The notes below the pieces were generated by a model. The model saw only the letters and a list, made by a program, of their open reading frames with translations, was not told where the DNA came from and made no database searches. DNA of 64,000 nt from assembly GCF_021134715.1 (NCBI RefSeq), contig NC_060026.1, positions 14,995,001 to 15,059,000 of the forward strand, read 5' to 3'. This stretch comes from Daphnia pulex. Taxonomy: Eukaryota; Arthropoda; Branchiopoda; Diplostraca; Daphniidae. This document shows, piece after piece, positions 52,579-63,950 of this stretch (position 1 is the stretch's first letter; each line of letters begins with the position of its first letter). The position numbers and the translations under genes are program-made.

Positions 52579-54285
52579 ATGTTCTCCCCAATTGTACGCT
52601 CTGCTCAGCGAATTTCCACCAGGACTTTGGCACAAAGCTCGTCAAATCTGGCGAGTTTGCAAATTGCCGATGCCAAATGCAATGTCAAACACAGTGAACA
52701 TCCCACTTCCCTTACACACAATCAAAAAATGAGCAGTGCATCACAGTTTGCAAGCTCTGTTGCAGTGGAATCCAGTTTCGAACCATCCATTATGAAAAAC
52801 CGTTTGGCTCTCCCCAATCTACTGGTAGACACCAACGATGAAGAAGCTGTTCAAGAAACCAGCCAAGTAGATGTCTACCACCAGTTTCAAAGTCAACCTG
52901 ATAAAGTGTTGAAATCCATGAAATTGACTGGCTCCCAAGAAAAAGCCCTAAAAAAATTTGTTATAGCTGAACAAACGTTGAATAAGGACAACTTGCATAA
53001 CAAAACAGCCATTAAATGGATGAATGCGATAAAATTCCCTTTACTGGATACAGTTCGCTCAAGAGCTTCAAGTTTTATCGACAGTGAGACCTGTCGTAAG
53101 TCTCATTTTTCAACACACACTGAAACAATTATAATTACCATCTTCTCAAAATTAGGTTCTTTCATCAGCAAGATTGGCGATATTAGTGATCCGTCAACAG
53201 TTGTTGTGATTGGTAATCCTGGTGCTGGAATCTTGTCACACCAATTTATGAAGAAAGGAGCCAAGCAGCTGGTTCTGTTTGAACAGAATAGTTATATAAG
53301 ATCACACTTGGAGGTATGCTTTATTACTTGTCGTTACATTTGCAAATTCAACCTTCATTATTAATTTTTTTTTTAATTTTAGAAAATCCACAAGAATCAA
53401 CCTGTATATGTCGCTCCCCATTCTTTGTTCAGTTTGGGCGAAAATAACGAGCACGCCTTAATTAACTTACTAGAGTCGGAAAAATACAACCGGATCAAAA
53501 TCGTTCAACCCCTTAGCAATCCCACCATAGCCAAAAGCATTTTGACGAATTACACGACAGGTATTATACCCTTCGACAATAAACACGTCGAGCTGTACTT
53601 TGTTGTCGAAAAAGCTTATGGAGAGGTATGATTTCTACTGAAAAACCTTGCACTACTCAAATTATAACACAATCTGAAATGCTTACTCAGAAACTCGTCG
53701 AAATGGAAATGGTTGATCCCCTGCGGAAGCTAACCAAATCTATTACTGCATGGCGGACGTTTGTTAAATCCGAATTAGTGTGTACGATAGCAGCCGATGC
53801 CTTCTTCCCATCATTCGCACCGGTTAGCATAAATCAGTCATTTTATTATTTTGTTTTTAAACCATTTGTTTAATGAATCGTTGTTTTATCTCTAGTTGGG
53901 TTTTGGTGTCCATCCCCGCAAAAAGCGGGCTGATAAAGCTGTGGTGCTCCGTTGTACCTTTCGGCCCATCAGCTGTCGGGGCCGAACTTTAAGTTCGACA
54001 GAACGAAACCTTTACAGTATGTTTATTCGTCACGTCATGTCGACCAGCACGGCCAAAGTCATCAACTCGCTCGAGAAATGGATACCTGGCATCGGACTCC
54101 GACTCATTCGGGAGGGCATTCCCCTCTTTACCTGTTTCAATCAGTTATCCAGCGACGAATTCGAACGCATCTTTTTCATTTTTCTCGAGATGGCGCCTGA
54201 AGGCCATTCTGCTTGGCAATTGTTGAGTAGTCAAAACAATAATAGTATGGATTGGCTCAGAGAATTTGATGCTACTGCTCGTTAG
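52579..54285 (+). CDS. Mitochondrial transcription factor B2 / KsgA-Dim1-like rRNA adenine methyltransferase
   Basis: Exons 52579-53095, 53156-53313, 53383-53625, 53691-53822 and 53896-54285, all GT-AG and in phase, give 479 residues. The N-terminal 100 or so residues are Ser/Thr/Arg-rich (MFSPIVRSAQRISTRTLAQS), as in a mitochondrial targeting sequence. The SAM-binding loop is VVVIGNPGAGILSHQFM near residue 188, followed by a typical acidic end of strand 2 (KQLVLFEQNSYIRSHLE). Later stretches AADAFFPSFAPLGFGVHP and VLRCTFRPIS fit the substrate domain of this family. TFB2M acts with mitochondrial RNA polymerase to melt promoters. The protein is longer than human TFB2M (396), mostly at the N-terminus. 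TFB1M or another mtTFB paralogue is the main alternative. AATAAA at 54386-54391 is the polyadenylation signal. The first intron is 60 bp and has no stop, so it could be retained. Confidence 0.68.
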
Positions 54286-54611
54286 TCTCCAACTTCTAAT
54301 CGCAATGAAGTATTTTGATTCGTTAGTATATTACACGCCGAGTCGGTCTTTTGACAATTTAAATTGATTTTTATATTTCATTTGTAATAAACTTTCGTTA
54401 TATTTCAGACAATATTCCGACGAGTAAGAGTATGGGGTTAGAATATTGGATAGTATTCAGTGCTCGGTAAACATAACTGGGTAGTAGGTGAAGCGACTCC
54501 AATATTGTCATCCAATCCATTTTGAAATTCAAAACTAAATTTTATGGAAACATTTGTAACTTGAGAAATTTAGGGTTAGTTTTAAATGTAAATTTATCTA
54601 CCTCAACATTT

Positions 54612-54812
54612 TCAGCGGCCCCAAGGTTGGCGACAGTTTCCCTGTGGATCCATTTGCTTTGGCGGAGGACATTTGCGATCCGGTGCAACTCCGATTTGCA
54701 TTTCGTCAGTTCCAGCACCTGGAATTTTGTCTAAAACGTTTTTCTTAATCGCCGAACCAGTGCAAGCCGCCAAAAGAATCAACAACGTGAAGAACAGACT
54801 GAAGAGACGCAT
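54612..54812 (-). CDS. Small secreted peptide precursor, 66 residues
   Basis: Starts at ATG 54812 (the longer frame begins at a TTG). Residues 1-21, MRLFSLFFTLLILLAACTGSA, form a clear signal peptide. The mature part of about 45 residues ends KCPPPKQMDPQGNCRQPWGR and has two cysteines spaced 12 residues apart. Short arthropod secreted proteins with a Cys-Pro-Pro start and a final basic/Trp tail of this sort exist, but their roles are unknown. It is convergent with the TFB2M-like gene, whose polyadenylation signal lies about 220 bp to the left. No intron is needed. Function not assigned. Confidence 0.6.
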   Translation of the reverse strand: MRLFSLFFTLLILLAACTGSAIKKNVLDKIPGAGTDEMQIGVAPDRKCPPPKQMDPQGNCRQPWGR

Positions 54813-57058
54813 CTTTTTGACTACGAACAAATTGTGCTGCGTTTGCGACGACTACCCAAAGACTTTTGACGTCTAGAATGGCCACAGTTGTCAAAGTTAT
54901 GGAAGGCGATCCGAGCGAAAGGAAGACGAGAAAAGTGAAACGCCCTTGAACGTCATAAGATCCTTGTTTCTAAATATTTGCCTTTGACCACACAGTAAAA
55001 GACGCATCCGTTTTGAGAAATCGTGGCAGGAAGGGACCAGTTGGCCTTTTTTAAAAACTTTTGACATCATCCACTACTTTTTATTTTGAACCGCATCGAG
55101 TTCATATATGATTTAGATGTTGCGTCGGTTTTGTGTTGCGAAATTTTATTTTTATTTATTAGACACAAGTGTCCAGCAACTGTCCCGCTCGAGTATTTGC
55201 CCAAGATGTTTTTACTTTTGTTATCTTCTATTTTTAATTGGTTACCTCTTACTATTATCAGCCGACAACTTTACTTCCCGGAAAGAAGAAGTTTTTAAAT
55301 ATTTATTTAAAGTTTTCTTCCGGTTGAAAGCCGTAGCAGTAATACAGTAATACAGTATTTATGTATAACTATTATATTTATTTTTATATTTATTTGCTAA
55401 TTTGTTTTGGCATTGGTTTACGCAACTGAACATCATCAAAAATATTGGCCAAATTATTTTTATTTGCTATTATTATATTATCACCGCCACCAGGTTACTG
55501 TTTACTTAATCTAATTGGTTTCGTCTGCAGTGCTGTAAAGCAAAGTAGGTCCCAAAAGTTCGATTCGTTCGCCGTTCAGACTTCAGAGACTGTGAGGCTT
55601 CCAACTTACTTTGTTCCCATGTTTAAGTGTAAACCAAACCATTCTTTTGTTGTAGTTATTTAGTATAATTCGATCATACTAGTGAGATGATGATTGTTGA
55701 GTTTGACGTCAACGTAATCAGTGAAATTATTGAGCCCTGAAAAGAGTGAATGGCCGACCCTGGCACCAGGGCGTGAGAGAGGAAATTCATCACCTGACAT
55801 TGACACCTGACACGTAATCAAAGTAAGTCGGTAAACGTTTTATTAACTAACACGACATGGTTCGTTGGTCTCTCAACATTTTGGTCATTTGAAACTGACA
55901 GTTTCCGTCTTTTTTTGACACCGTGGTGGCGTGGTCGTCCATTTCGTGCGGGATTTACCATGTAATTCACATTTTTAAATTAAAACCTTTTTAAAAAATT
56001 AAAACCAACTTTTTTTTTGTTTTAAGATGCGGGGAATATAAGCGATTCAGCGTTAATTTTATGCGATGTTAAGCTGCGATCGCCAATCAAATTTGATATT
56101 TTTTAAATTTTGTTAGGGGAAATTTTACCATCAAATCCAGTCCCCTGCCCTTGATTTTGCAGATAGACGCATGAATTTGCGTTCAGCCATGCACAACTAT
56201 AATAAGCATGGAACTGTGAAAAGATTTTGAAAAATTCCAAACCGTAAATGAATTAGACGCAAATGAATTTTCTCCCATTTGTTGTCCACTTGTATTTTGT
56301 AAATTTGTCAATCAAAATCGGTTTTTCACTTGCCACGTCCACATTTTTACAGATAGAAACGTGAAAATTTGTTTGTGCATTAAAAATGTTTAGTTGCATT
56401 TACTGTTCAATTTTCGTTAAGAAATTCCCATCCCTTAACGAATTGGGAGTCGATCAAATTATTTCCCCTTATCTAATTTTTCCTGCGTCCGTAAGTGTAA
56501 ATATTCCTTAAAGATAAACGAGATGTGTAGAAGCAACGTTTCGTGTTGATTTCAAGCAAAATTCAAAAATCAAAAATAAATTAAATTTTTATATCTGACA
56601 ATCAAATCGAGTTTTTCACTTTTTCAGTGCCCTGCCCTTATTTTTAGAGATTCAAAAGCGAATTTTTGTGGAAGGGTGTACAATTGAAATGTGAATTCAT
56701 CAGTAATTTTTTTTTAAATACCAATCCGTAAACAAATTAAACGAACGCTAATGAATTTACTCCCAGTCTCCCATTTCTATTTCACCCTCCATTTTGTAAA
56801 TCTGGCAAATGAAGCTGGTTTTCTGTTTGTAAACGTCTAGAGTTTTACAGATAGAAACTTGAAAATTTGTTATTGTATTCAGTAAGTGTAATTGCATCCA
56901 CAGTTTAATTCAAAAATTCAAAAATTCAAAAATTCAAAAAATTCAAATTCTCTTCCCCAAATGGTGTCTTCGGGTGTCGTGGTCAAATGGCCAAATGGTG
57001 TCGACTTTCATGCGCTTTCATGTTGGTTCGTGTCGCCGATGATTTTGGATGTTGAACC
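54813..57058. other. Intergenic region with an old duplication
   Basis: No gene supported. AT-rich. Contains a degenerate tandem duplication (56100-56900) and a TTCAAAAA microsatellite at about 56905-56948. Confidence 0.45.
56100..56900. repeat. Degenerate tandem duplication, period about 470-500 bp
   Basis: Two units share ordered words: CCCTGCCCTT (near 56147 and 56630), AATGAATTT followed by CTCCCA (near 56263 and 56749), a CATTTTGTAAAT/GTATTTTGTAAAT word (56292, 56790), and TTTTACAGATAGAAAC then TTGAAAATTTGT or GTGAAAATTTGT (56345, 56834). Similarity is partial, so limits are approximate. Confidence 0.6.
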
Positions 57059-58187
57059 TCAAAGGGACGCCACAATTTCTTCCTCCAACATAAAACCCGT
57101 GAAATGGGTGAATTGTCGACTGTCTTCACGCAAAAACGAAGATGAACCAGTACTATTATTATAATAAATCTCCACCCAGACTTGATCGCCTTTTTCCAAT
57201 TTCCCTATCGTCGTGAGGGTCAGCGGACTCTCTTGATCAACGGGGCCGTTATTCTCTCCAACATAACTCGCCCCGGTAATCCAATTATTATTATTAATAT
57301 CAATACCCTTGAATTTAAGAGAACACCAAAAATCAGATGAATCTCTAAGACGCGCCACTCCCGTGAAAGAGAAAAAATAAGTTCCCGGTCGCGGTGCCGT
57401 GAATATCCCCGATGTCGCATTCATGGCATTTCCCTCGTTTACCCTCGTCGCCTCGAACGGAATCGGAGTTGCAATTTCGTTAAATGAGAGAAAACGAGTG
57501 GCGTCAAAATGAACGGGCGCCGATTTGACGTCGGCGAATCCGATCCATTTCTGGAAACCTATAGAATAAAAAAAAAATAGATAATTGCAACTGAATAATT
57601 CGTGAAAATCTAAAACATTTACCTGCATCCTCAGGTAGTTTAGTGAAATCGCAGTAAACGGATTCCATTTTCGCCGATCCCATGACGGAATAAAATCCGC
57701 TCCAAATGTGGCCAATCATTTTGAGATCCCCGCATGAAGACGGCAGTCCGTTGATGGCAACAGCCGATGGATAACTCGGAACAGAGTCGGTTGCTGCTGC
57801 TGCTGTGCGTTCATTTTTCTCTCGTAAAAGGGAAGTTAAAAGCGAAACTTGTTGTTCAACTTTGGCCTCCAATTGTGTCACTTTTGCCTGCTGTTCAATC
57901 ACTGTCGATTCCAAACTTGTCACGACTTGTTTCATTTGAATCTTTTGGCAAATGGAATTACATTACATTTAAAATAAGTCCGATTAAAAATAACCAATTG
58001 AATCAGACTGTTGACAACAACAAAATTGCGTGAAAAGGAAATTATAATAAATTCTTACGTAATTTTCCTTCAGTTGTAGGAATTCTTCCTCCAATGAAAA
58101 GGCAGCGCCAGTCAAACTCGGCGTCCAGCAGATGAAAACCAACAGCAAAACAACTTGGGTAAGTGAGGATACAGAAAAGTGCGCCAT
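57059..58187 (-). CDS. Secreted C1q-domain protein with coiled coil
   Basis: Exons 58059-58187, 57623-57941 and 57059-57558 join in phase to give 315 residues. A signal peptide (MAHFSVSSLTQVVLLLVFIC onward) precedes a short coiled coil (about residues 44-85, heptad-like QQAKVTQLEAKVEQQVSLLT). A cysteine-containing linker follows (SSCGDLKMIGHIWSGFYSVM, then VYCDFTKLPEDAG). The C1q domain starts at KWIGFADVKSAPVHF and includes SGIFTAPRPGTYFFSFTG, GDQVWVEIYY and FTGFMLEEE. Such proteins are secreted lectin-like multimers implicated in innate recognition. This linker-plus-C1q layout is typical of an expanded Daphnia family. The start is ATG 58187; the longer frame begins at TTG. A TATA box lies 60 bp upstream. 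Confidence 0.9.
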
Positions 58188-58246
58188 TCTTTTGTTATTC
58201 GAAATTATAGATGAGACTGTGTTTTCCAACTGGACGTGCGTTTCAA

Positions 58247-58252
58247 TTTATA
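58247..58252 (-). promoter_or_regulatory. TATA box of the C1q gene
   Basis: TATAAA followed by TTG on the minus strand, 60 bp upstream of ATG 58187. This leaves room for a start site about 30 bp downstream and a short 5' UTR. Confidence 0.6.
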
Positions 58253-58271
58253 CAGTTGGACCAGTGGACCT

Positions 58272-58527
58272 GTTGTTGTTGTGTCCAACTTAAAGGTTAG
58301 TGATAAATTGAGAACAACAGGTCTTTGTGTTTATATAATCCATGTCGTTAACAAAAAAGTATTCGATTCGAACTTTTGAATGTCAGTCAAATGTCATGCT
58401 GTCATGGTTGTTGTTGCGTCCAACTTAAAGGTTACACTTGATAAATTGAGAACAACGGGTCTTTGTGTCTGTAAACAAGAAGATAAGCTTTCGATTAGAA
58501 CTTTTAAATGTCAGTTTAATGTCAAGG
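58272..58527. repeat. 135-bp tandem duplication next to the C1q promoter
   Basis: Two units starting at 58272 and 58407. Both contain GTTGTTGTTG, CGTCCAACTTAAAGGTT (TGTCC in the first), GATAAATTGAGAACAAC, GGTCTTTGTGT, a TTCGATT..GAACTTTT block and ATGTCAGT. Only a few differences separate them. Confidence 0.9.
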
Positions 58528-58529
58528 TA

Positions 58530-59324
58530 TTATATTTTTTTTTGTACGTGGCTATGAACACATATCTTCCCTTTATTGAAGCGGGGGTTACCCTGCGGAC
58601 TGGCCGAACAGGGAAAGAAACAGAAAAAACCCAAAACAAATAGATATCAATTATTGACTCGAATGAACTGCAAATAATTTTGGGTTTTTTTTAAAGAAAA
58701 ATACAAAGACTCGTGAAAGAAAACAGCGCCATAGTGGCCTACGTGAATACAATAGAATAGATATGCACGAATGAATAGAATATGCAAAAGAAATAATTTC
58801 TGTCCTATATGTTGTTGTCTGTTGTTGTTGTGTATTTTTGTAAAAAGAGGGGGAAAAAAAGAACGATCACATGTATGAAATCTGTTTACAGAAATTTTAA
58901 TTCTTGTTATTCCTTAGTTTGATCCAAGGCCGGCATTGATGTGAATTTGTTATATCCACTTCCCCATTCAAGGACGCCAGAGTGACACCAACCAATTTAG
59001 TTTGAATAATTTTATTCATTTTTCAAGTGGTAAGCTGCCTATTTTCTTAAAGATAAACATTTAACATTTTAAAAAAAAATTATCTAGTTATGTAATAGTA
59101 GATAATGGTAGCCTTGACGTTGATTAAGATACTACGTTCAAACTGGGAGGGACTTGAGGCCGTGATGCCTGACAAAGTTTTTTCCTTCCAGCACTGGGTG
59201 GATTTATTGCGCATGTGGTTATGTTTGGTCAAAATACGCAATTTATGTGCAGAAGAGTAAAATGAGAGAAACATTTATTTTTAGGTCGGATTGAAACCTG
59301 AATTCTTTATTATGGATTCCCCTG
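58530..59324. other. Intergenic region
   Basis: AT-rich spacer between the C1q promoter duplication and the acetyl-CoA synthetase pseudogene. Nothing recognisable. Confidence 0.4.
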
Positions 59325-60790
59325 GAGTCAACTGCGTCCATCACCATAAGGAAAAGGATCAGCCGGGTTAATCATCTGGGAAAAAGACGAACCTGCTGGA
59401 CAAGAGGAGCGGGTCACCTACGGTTTGGATATTAACATCACAACAAATTCTTAGTAAATAAAACATTTATTTTAATTGATTGCTGGCACGGAGTTTTGCA
59501 GCACGTTGATGAATTCTCTATAATAGTCCCAAGGATTGCAAAAAAGGTCCATTCCGTATAGTCTTTGCCGGATGCAGTGCGGAAGCGTTGGCCAGTCGCA
59601 TCAACGACGGTATTCATTCTTTTAATTTCACTTAATTTTTAATTTTTTAAATAATATTGTATTTTTTGTCATTAGCTGAAGCTATGGTAGCTATTACTGC
59701 TGGCCAAGGGGTGCGAAGTGGCAAATTAATTGAATTGAAGAAAACGGTTGCGACAGCAGTTGGAAAATGTCCGACTGTTAAAACTATTCTCGTAGCCAAA
59801 AGAATCCTGTTGATTCATCGCTTCTTGATGTCGATCTTGATGAGGTTGGTTTAAAATAATTAATTTAATTCTAAACTTTTACATTAACGACAAATTTTTG
59901 TCAGGCGATGATCAAAGAGAGGGGCTAATGTGAACCGGCCGTTTTGGACAGCGAAGATTTGCTGTTTATGCTCTAGACATCCGGCAGCACAGGAAATCCT
60001 GAAAGGGATTGTTCATTCCTAAGCTGGCTATCTTCTTTATGCGTCGTTAACGCATAGTTTAAATAGTTTTCGATTGCAAAGAAGGAGGATCTCAAATGTT
60101 GACGTAATTAATTCTCGTTTTCCCAACAGGTCGATATTGGAAGGCTGCCCAGCGTCTAAAAATTTACCAATTGTATGCAGCCCCTACCGCCATTCGATTA
60201 TTATTGAAATACGGCGACGAACATGTCGAAAAATATGATCTCAGCTCTCTCCGCACTCTGGGTTCGTTGCTAATTAAGTGTCTAATTAAACATAATCACG
60301 TTTCAACGGTACTTTCCTCTCAGGGTGAACCCATTAATGTGGAGGCTTGGCACTGGTATAACAAAGCTGAGGGCAAAGAGAAATGCGCCGTTGTGGACAC
60401 TTGGTGATGGCAAACGGAAACGGCAGGCATTTGCATCAGTCCAATACCCTCGGCCCCTGGACCAGGAATTCGTCCCGGCATGCCGATGAGGTCGGTGTTA
60501 GGAATCTGGCCGGCTATTCTAGGAGAAAAGGTAATGTCGAATGTCTTTTAGTTCGTTCGTTTGTTGTTTCCGTCTCGCTTATCAGCTGTTAAATTTACTT
60601 CCCGGAAGAAAGAATTTTTTAAATATTTATTTATAGTTTTGAGTTTTCTCCGGTTGATAGGGTGCAGTCATACTTAACTACGTTTCCTTGTTAATATTTA
60701 TTTTTTGCTATTTTATTTTTGTTTCACCTCGGGCAATGCTACCGGCATCGAAGACCAAATGAACTTTGTCACAGTGGAGGCAGCACTCAC
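59325..60790 (+). pseudogene. Acetyl-CoA synthetase (ACSS2-type) pseudogene, unprocessed
   Basis: Fragments follow the order of acetyl-CoA synthetase: IIWEKDEPAGQEERVTYG (59368-59421), VFAGCSAEALASRIND (59561-59608), AITAGQGVRSGKLIELKKTV (from 59690), VLDSEDLLFML then a stop, then TSGSTGNP (59941-60000), GYLLYASLTHS (60024-60057), [20 protein letters not shown] then [14 protein letters not shown] (60132-60240), [15 protein letters not shown] (60324-60370), and WQTETAGICISPIPSAPGPG after a stop (60406-60470). A shorter match near 60762-60800 (EDQMN and VEAALTEE) may be its far end. The breaks are an in-frame TAG where Tyr of the YTSGSTG motif should be, an extra base before the lysine of PKG, and further stops. 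Two intron remnants (about 59609-59675 and 60262-60323) show a genomic duplicate and not a retrocopy. The gene is dead at the adenylation motif. Confidence 0.85.
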
Positions 60791-60799
60791 AGAAGAAAG

Positions 60800-63200
60800 A
60801 ATTTTTCTGTATCTGTCGCTAACCGTACGATTATTCCGAGTTGCATGCATGTTCACTGTCTCGGCGTTCTGTATGAGTCGATCGAAAGTACACGTTATTT
60901 ACACATGTCCCATTTGTGAACGTATACGCGTATACGTTAATTACTTTGTTTCAGGAATCCCCCACCAGGTGTCACTGCAGTTTAATAACAACAATGGCTG
61001 CCATTGCCCACATTGATTAGTGACTGGTAGTGCTTAGTGGTCTGTCTTTCACGTTTCAATGCAGTCTTAGGTGAACGTTTTTAAATATTTGTTTGGCGTT
61101 CGTTGCCTTGTAGATTCTCTGAAAGTCGTGCTGGTATTTTAGCATAGTTGGTCCAGTTAAAGCGTGGTTAAATCGTTGAAACAACTGAACCTGAAGAAAA
61201 GAAGAATGCAAGTCAAGTCATCTTGCGTCTTTTGACATGTTTGTGGATCAAGAAAGGTGAATTGAATGATATTTTCTCCTGCCGTAGCAGTTGTAAAAAT
61301 AGTGAATTAGCGAGTCATGCCGGTGCTGCCAGCATATTTGAAAATCACTCAGTTCAAGTGAGTGCTAAGTGTTTACCAGAAGAAAAGTCACCATGTATTT
61401 TCTTACATAATGTTTTCTGCCTAGTCGAATAATACTCTGCATTTGTATTTCTTCTACATCTATTTCCACACGAGTGTTTGATTATTTTAACTGCGAAAAA
61501 TCTGTGTGAGAGGAGAATTGAATGATTGAGGCTGTGTAAAGTCTTCTATCTTCTTTATTCTATTAGCAGTTGTAAACAAGGTTAATAAGAGTGAGACAAA
61601 TGCAAAACATCTAACCTTAATGTTTTTCATCAAATTCCAGGAGGAAACCTGAAAGTTGTGGAGCCTATCGTCACTATTTTGCCCAAAAACATTGTATTCT
61701 ACTGATTGTGCCATCGAAATTATACTGGTAACAACCAACATTAGCTTTATTACAGTATTGCTGAAACATGTTTTCTTTTCGTCTTTTATTAGGATTCATC
61801 ATAGTTATCTTCTGTTTGTATTGGACTTACTAGAACACCAACCCCAGTGTGGACCAATCTCTCATTCCATCTTCTAGAGTACCTTATTGGATCATTGGAT
61901 CAGTGGTTTCATGTGTAAGTTCACATATCATGTCACTGAAATTTCTTCATTGTAGTCTAATATGTATTTAAAGTATTGATCTGACTTTTGTCTATCTAAA
62001 ATTTAAGAGACGATTTCTAGTGTAAACTAATGTTTAATTATTCTTTTAGATCATAGACGTCAAGCACATTGATGAAACAAATTATAAATAACGTGACTTA
62101 TTTTTTTTAATTTACAGGTTTCTAAATTGACATTACAGACTTGATGTGAAGTCATGTCCTTTCAAGAAAAAGGGCAAGGGCTTAGTCAACAAGATTCATT
62201 GTTTTCTAACTCGTCTCGTTCCGTTGAATCTCCCCTTTACTTCCTTACACAGGCCCTCTTGTTTGGAGGTATTGCTTTCTGTTGCTACATCTTGTTTGAA
62301 TATTACTGTCATCCAAATAAATGTTCATTCTGATTACAGGGTAATTCCTTCGTGAACTTCATCCATTGCTGAAAACCAACGAGATCATGCTGTAATTCAA
62401 GACCGATAATTTGTCTAGTTAGCTAAATTACAAGTGCATATCTGGGCTCCCTTCATTTCTGTGGCCCCGTTTCCCTAACTAACCACTAACCAACGCCCGC
62501 CGGTGGTCACTCACCCGCTGTGAATCCAGGAGGAGGGGAGGGCTCTGGTCGAACGGGGACTTGGAAGGCGCATGATCCGATGAAAACTTTTGGAGGGTCA
62601 TGAGTCTAACCCGGAAGCCTAGTATGACTACATCTCCCCAGTAAAACTTGCCTCGTACTTCTCTCTTCTTCTCGGTCCAGATAAATATCTCTGGGGGCCG
62701 TAGACATATCCTATAACAGCATGTGCGAGTTAAAACAATGCAACCCACTACCCAATGAAACAAATAGCCATGGTTTATTTTTTGTGGAAATCTCCGTCAG
62801 TCAAGTTACAAAGACGATGCAGATTTCCGCAAAACTAATCCATCGCTTTTTGTCTCATTGCCGCAGCGGTGGTGGCGGGTTGCGTTTAAACTCGTGCAGT
62901 AGTAAACCGTCTTGAACCGGACGCTCTGTTTATTGAATTTCTTGAACATTTTAAAAAGAAAATAAAATTAGTTCATAAAGTGTATTTATTTTATTTATTA
63001 TATTACATGGTTAAGGTTAAATATTGGTTTATAGGGTTAAGGGTATAGATTTAATGGTCGGTAGGTGTATGTTTTCGCGGTTTGAAGGATTGGAAGGTAT
63101 GTGTTTGTGGGATTTGGAGATTAATGGGTAGGGATACATTTGTAGGGTTATAGATTCACTGCATTTTTATCCAAACTTGAAATATCCCCCCTCCAACATC
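60800..63200. other. Intergenic region right of the pseudogene
   Basis: No coding exon supported. A GC-richer block at about 62480-62720 stands out. A G/T-rich stretch with GGTTAAGG-like words lies at 63005-63150. ORFs here are short and featureless. Confidence 0.4.
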
Positions 63201-63533
63201 CACCACTTTCCTTTCCCAACCCCAAAAACATGTTTATTATTTGTTTGACATGAACATCCCATATTTGTTTTTGTTGCTTCTGAACTTATAAATGGTAAAC
63301 TGCAATAGTCACGATGACAATTTAACAAAATATGATGCAACTTCGGTAACACAACACCAGCACCAAGGAACGGCCAATTGAACTTGATGTAGAAAATTCT
63401 TTCACCAGAATAGGCTTCAACAACGTACCACATCAGACAGCAACAACGCGAACATAAAACACTAAACCTATAACCAGAATGAAATGAATTAATATATACA
63501 TGAATAAATGTCACTTTACGTTATTTACAAGAG

Positions 63534-63950
63534 TTAAAGCCCTCGGCTGGCTGCATCAAGTCCATGTGTACGTTGTGTACGTTGGGCAGCAACAAAGAAG
63601 CTCATACTTTTACCAGACTGATAATCCTATTTATTAAAAAAAAACTCAATTACTATCAACTATCAAGGAAACAATGTCTTAAATTACAAAAACAAAAATG
63701 ACATAAGTTAAAGTAAACTATGCAAACACAATCCTTCAGATTAAAAGTTGCAAAAGAACCTACAGCTATCAAGCATTTACAAGGTAGACAACTGAAAATT
63801 CTACAACAAATAAGTTAAGAGATAGTCACCGACTAACTAAGTCTGTAGTCTCACAGTTAGAAAGTTGAACATATTTACCTGAATAGTTCTGAAGTGTTTC
63901 TTACAAAACATACAGCCGGTACAGGAAAAAGAGGAATTTATCCTTGGCAT
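63534..63950 (-). CDS. Candidate two-exon small protein, 54 residues
   Basis: Exon 63879-63950 begins at ATG and ends CAG|GTAAAT. The next exon, 63534-63626, begins after a TAG acceptor and ends at TAA, joined in phase. The product starts MPRINSSFSCTGCMFCKKHF and has three close cysteines (C10, C13, C16) and a basic patch, then continues RTIQDYQSGKSMSFFVAAQR and ends with a short RTHGLDAASRGL-type tail. An in-frame TGA upstream supports the ATG. The 5' UTR appears to begin after a TGTAG acceptor near 63981, so another exon lies beyond the window edge. TTTATT near 63233 could be its polyadenylation signal. I do not recognise the family. A zinc-binding or redox role of the cysteines is only inference. 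Confidence 0.45.

Noticed and set aside
63005-63150. Telomere-like GGTTAAGG words
   Set aside because: Irregular and short; not a tandem TTAGG array.
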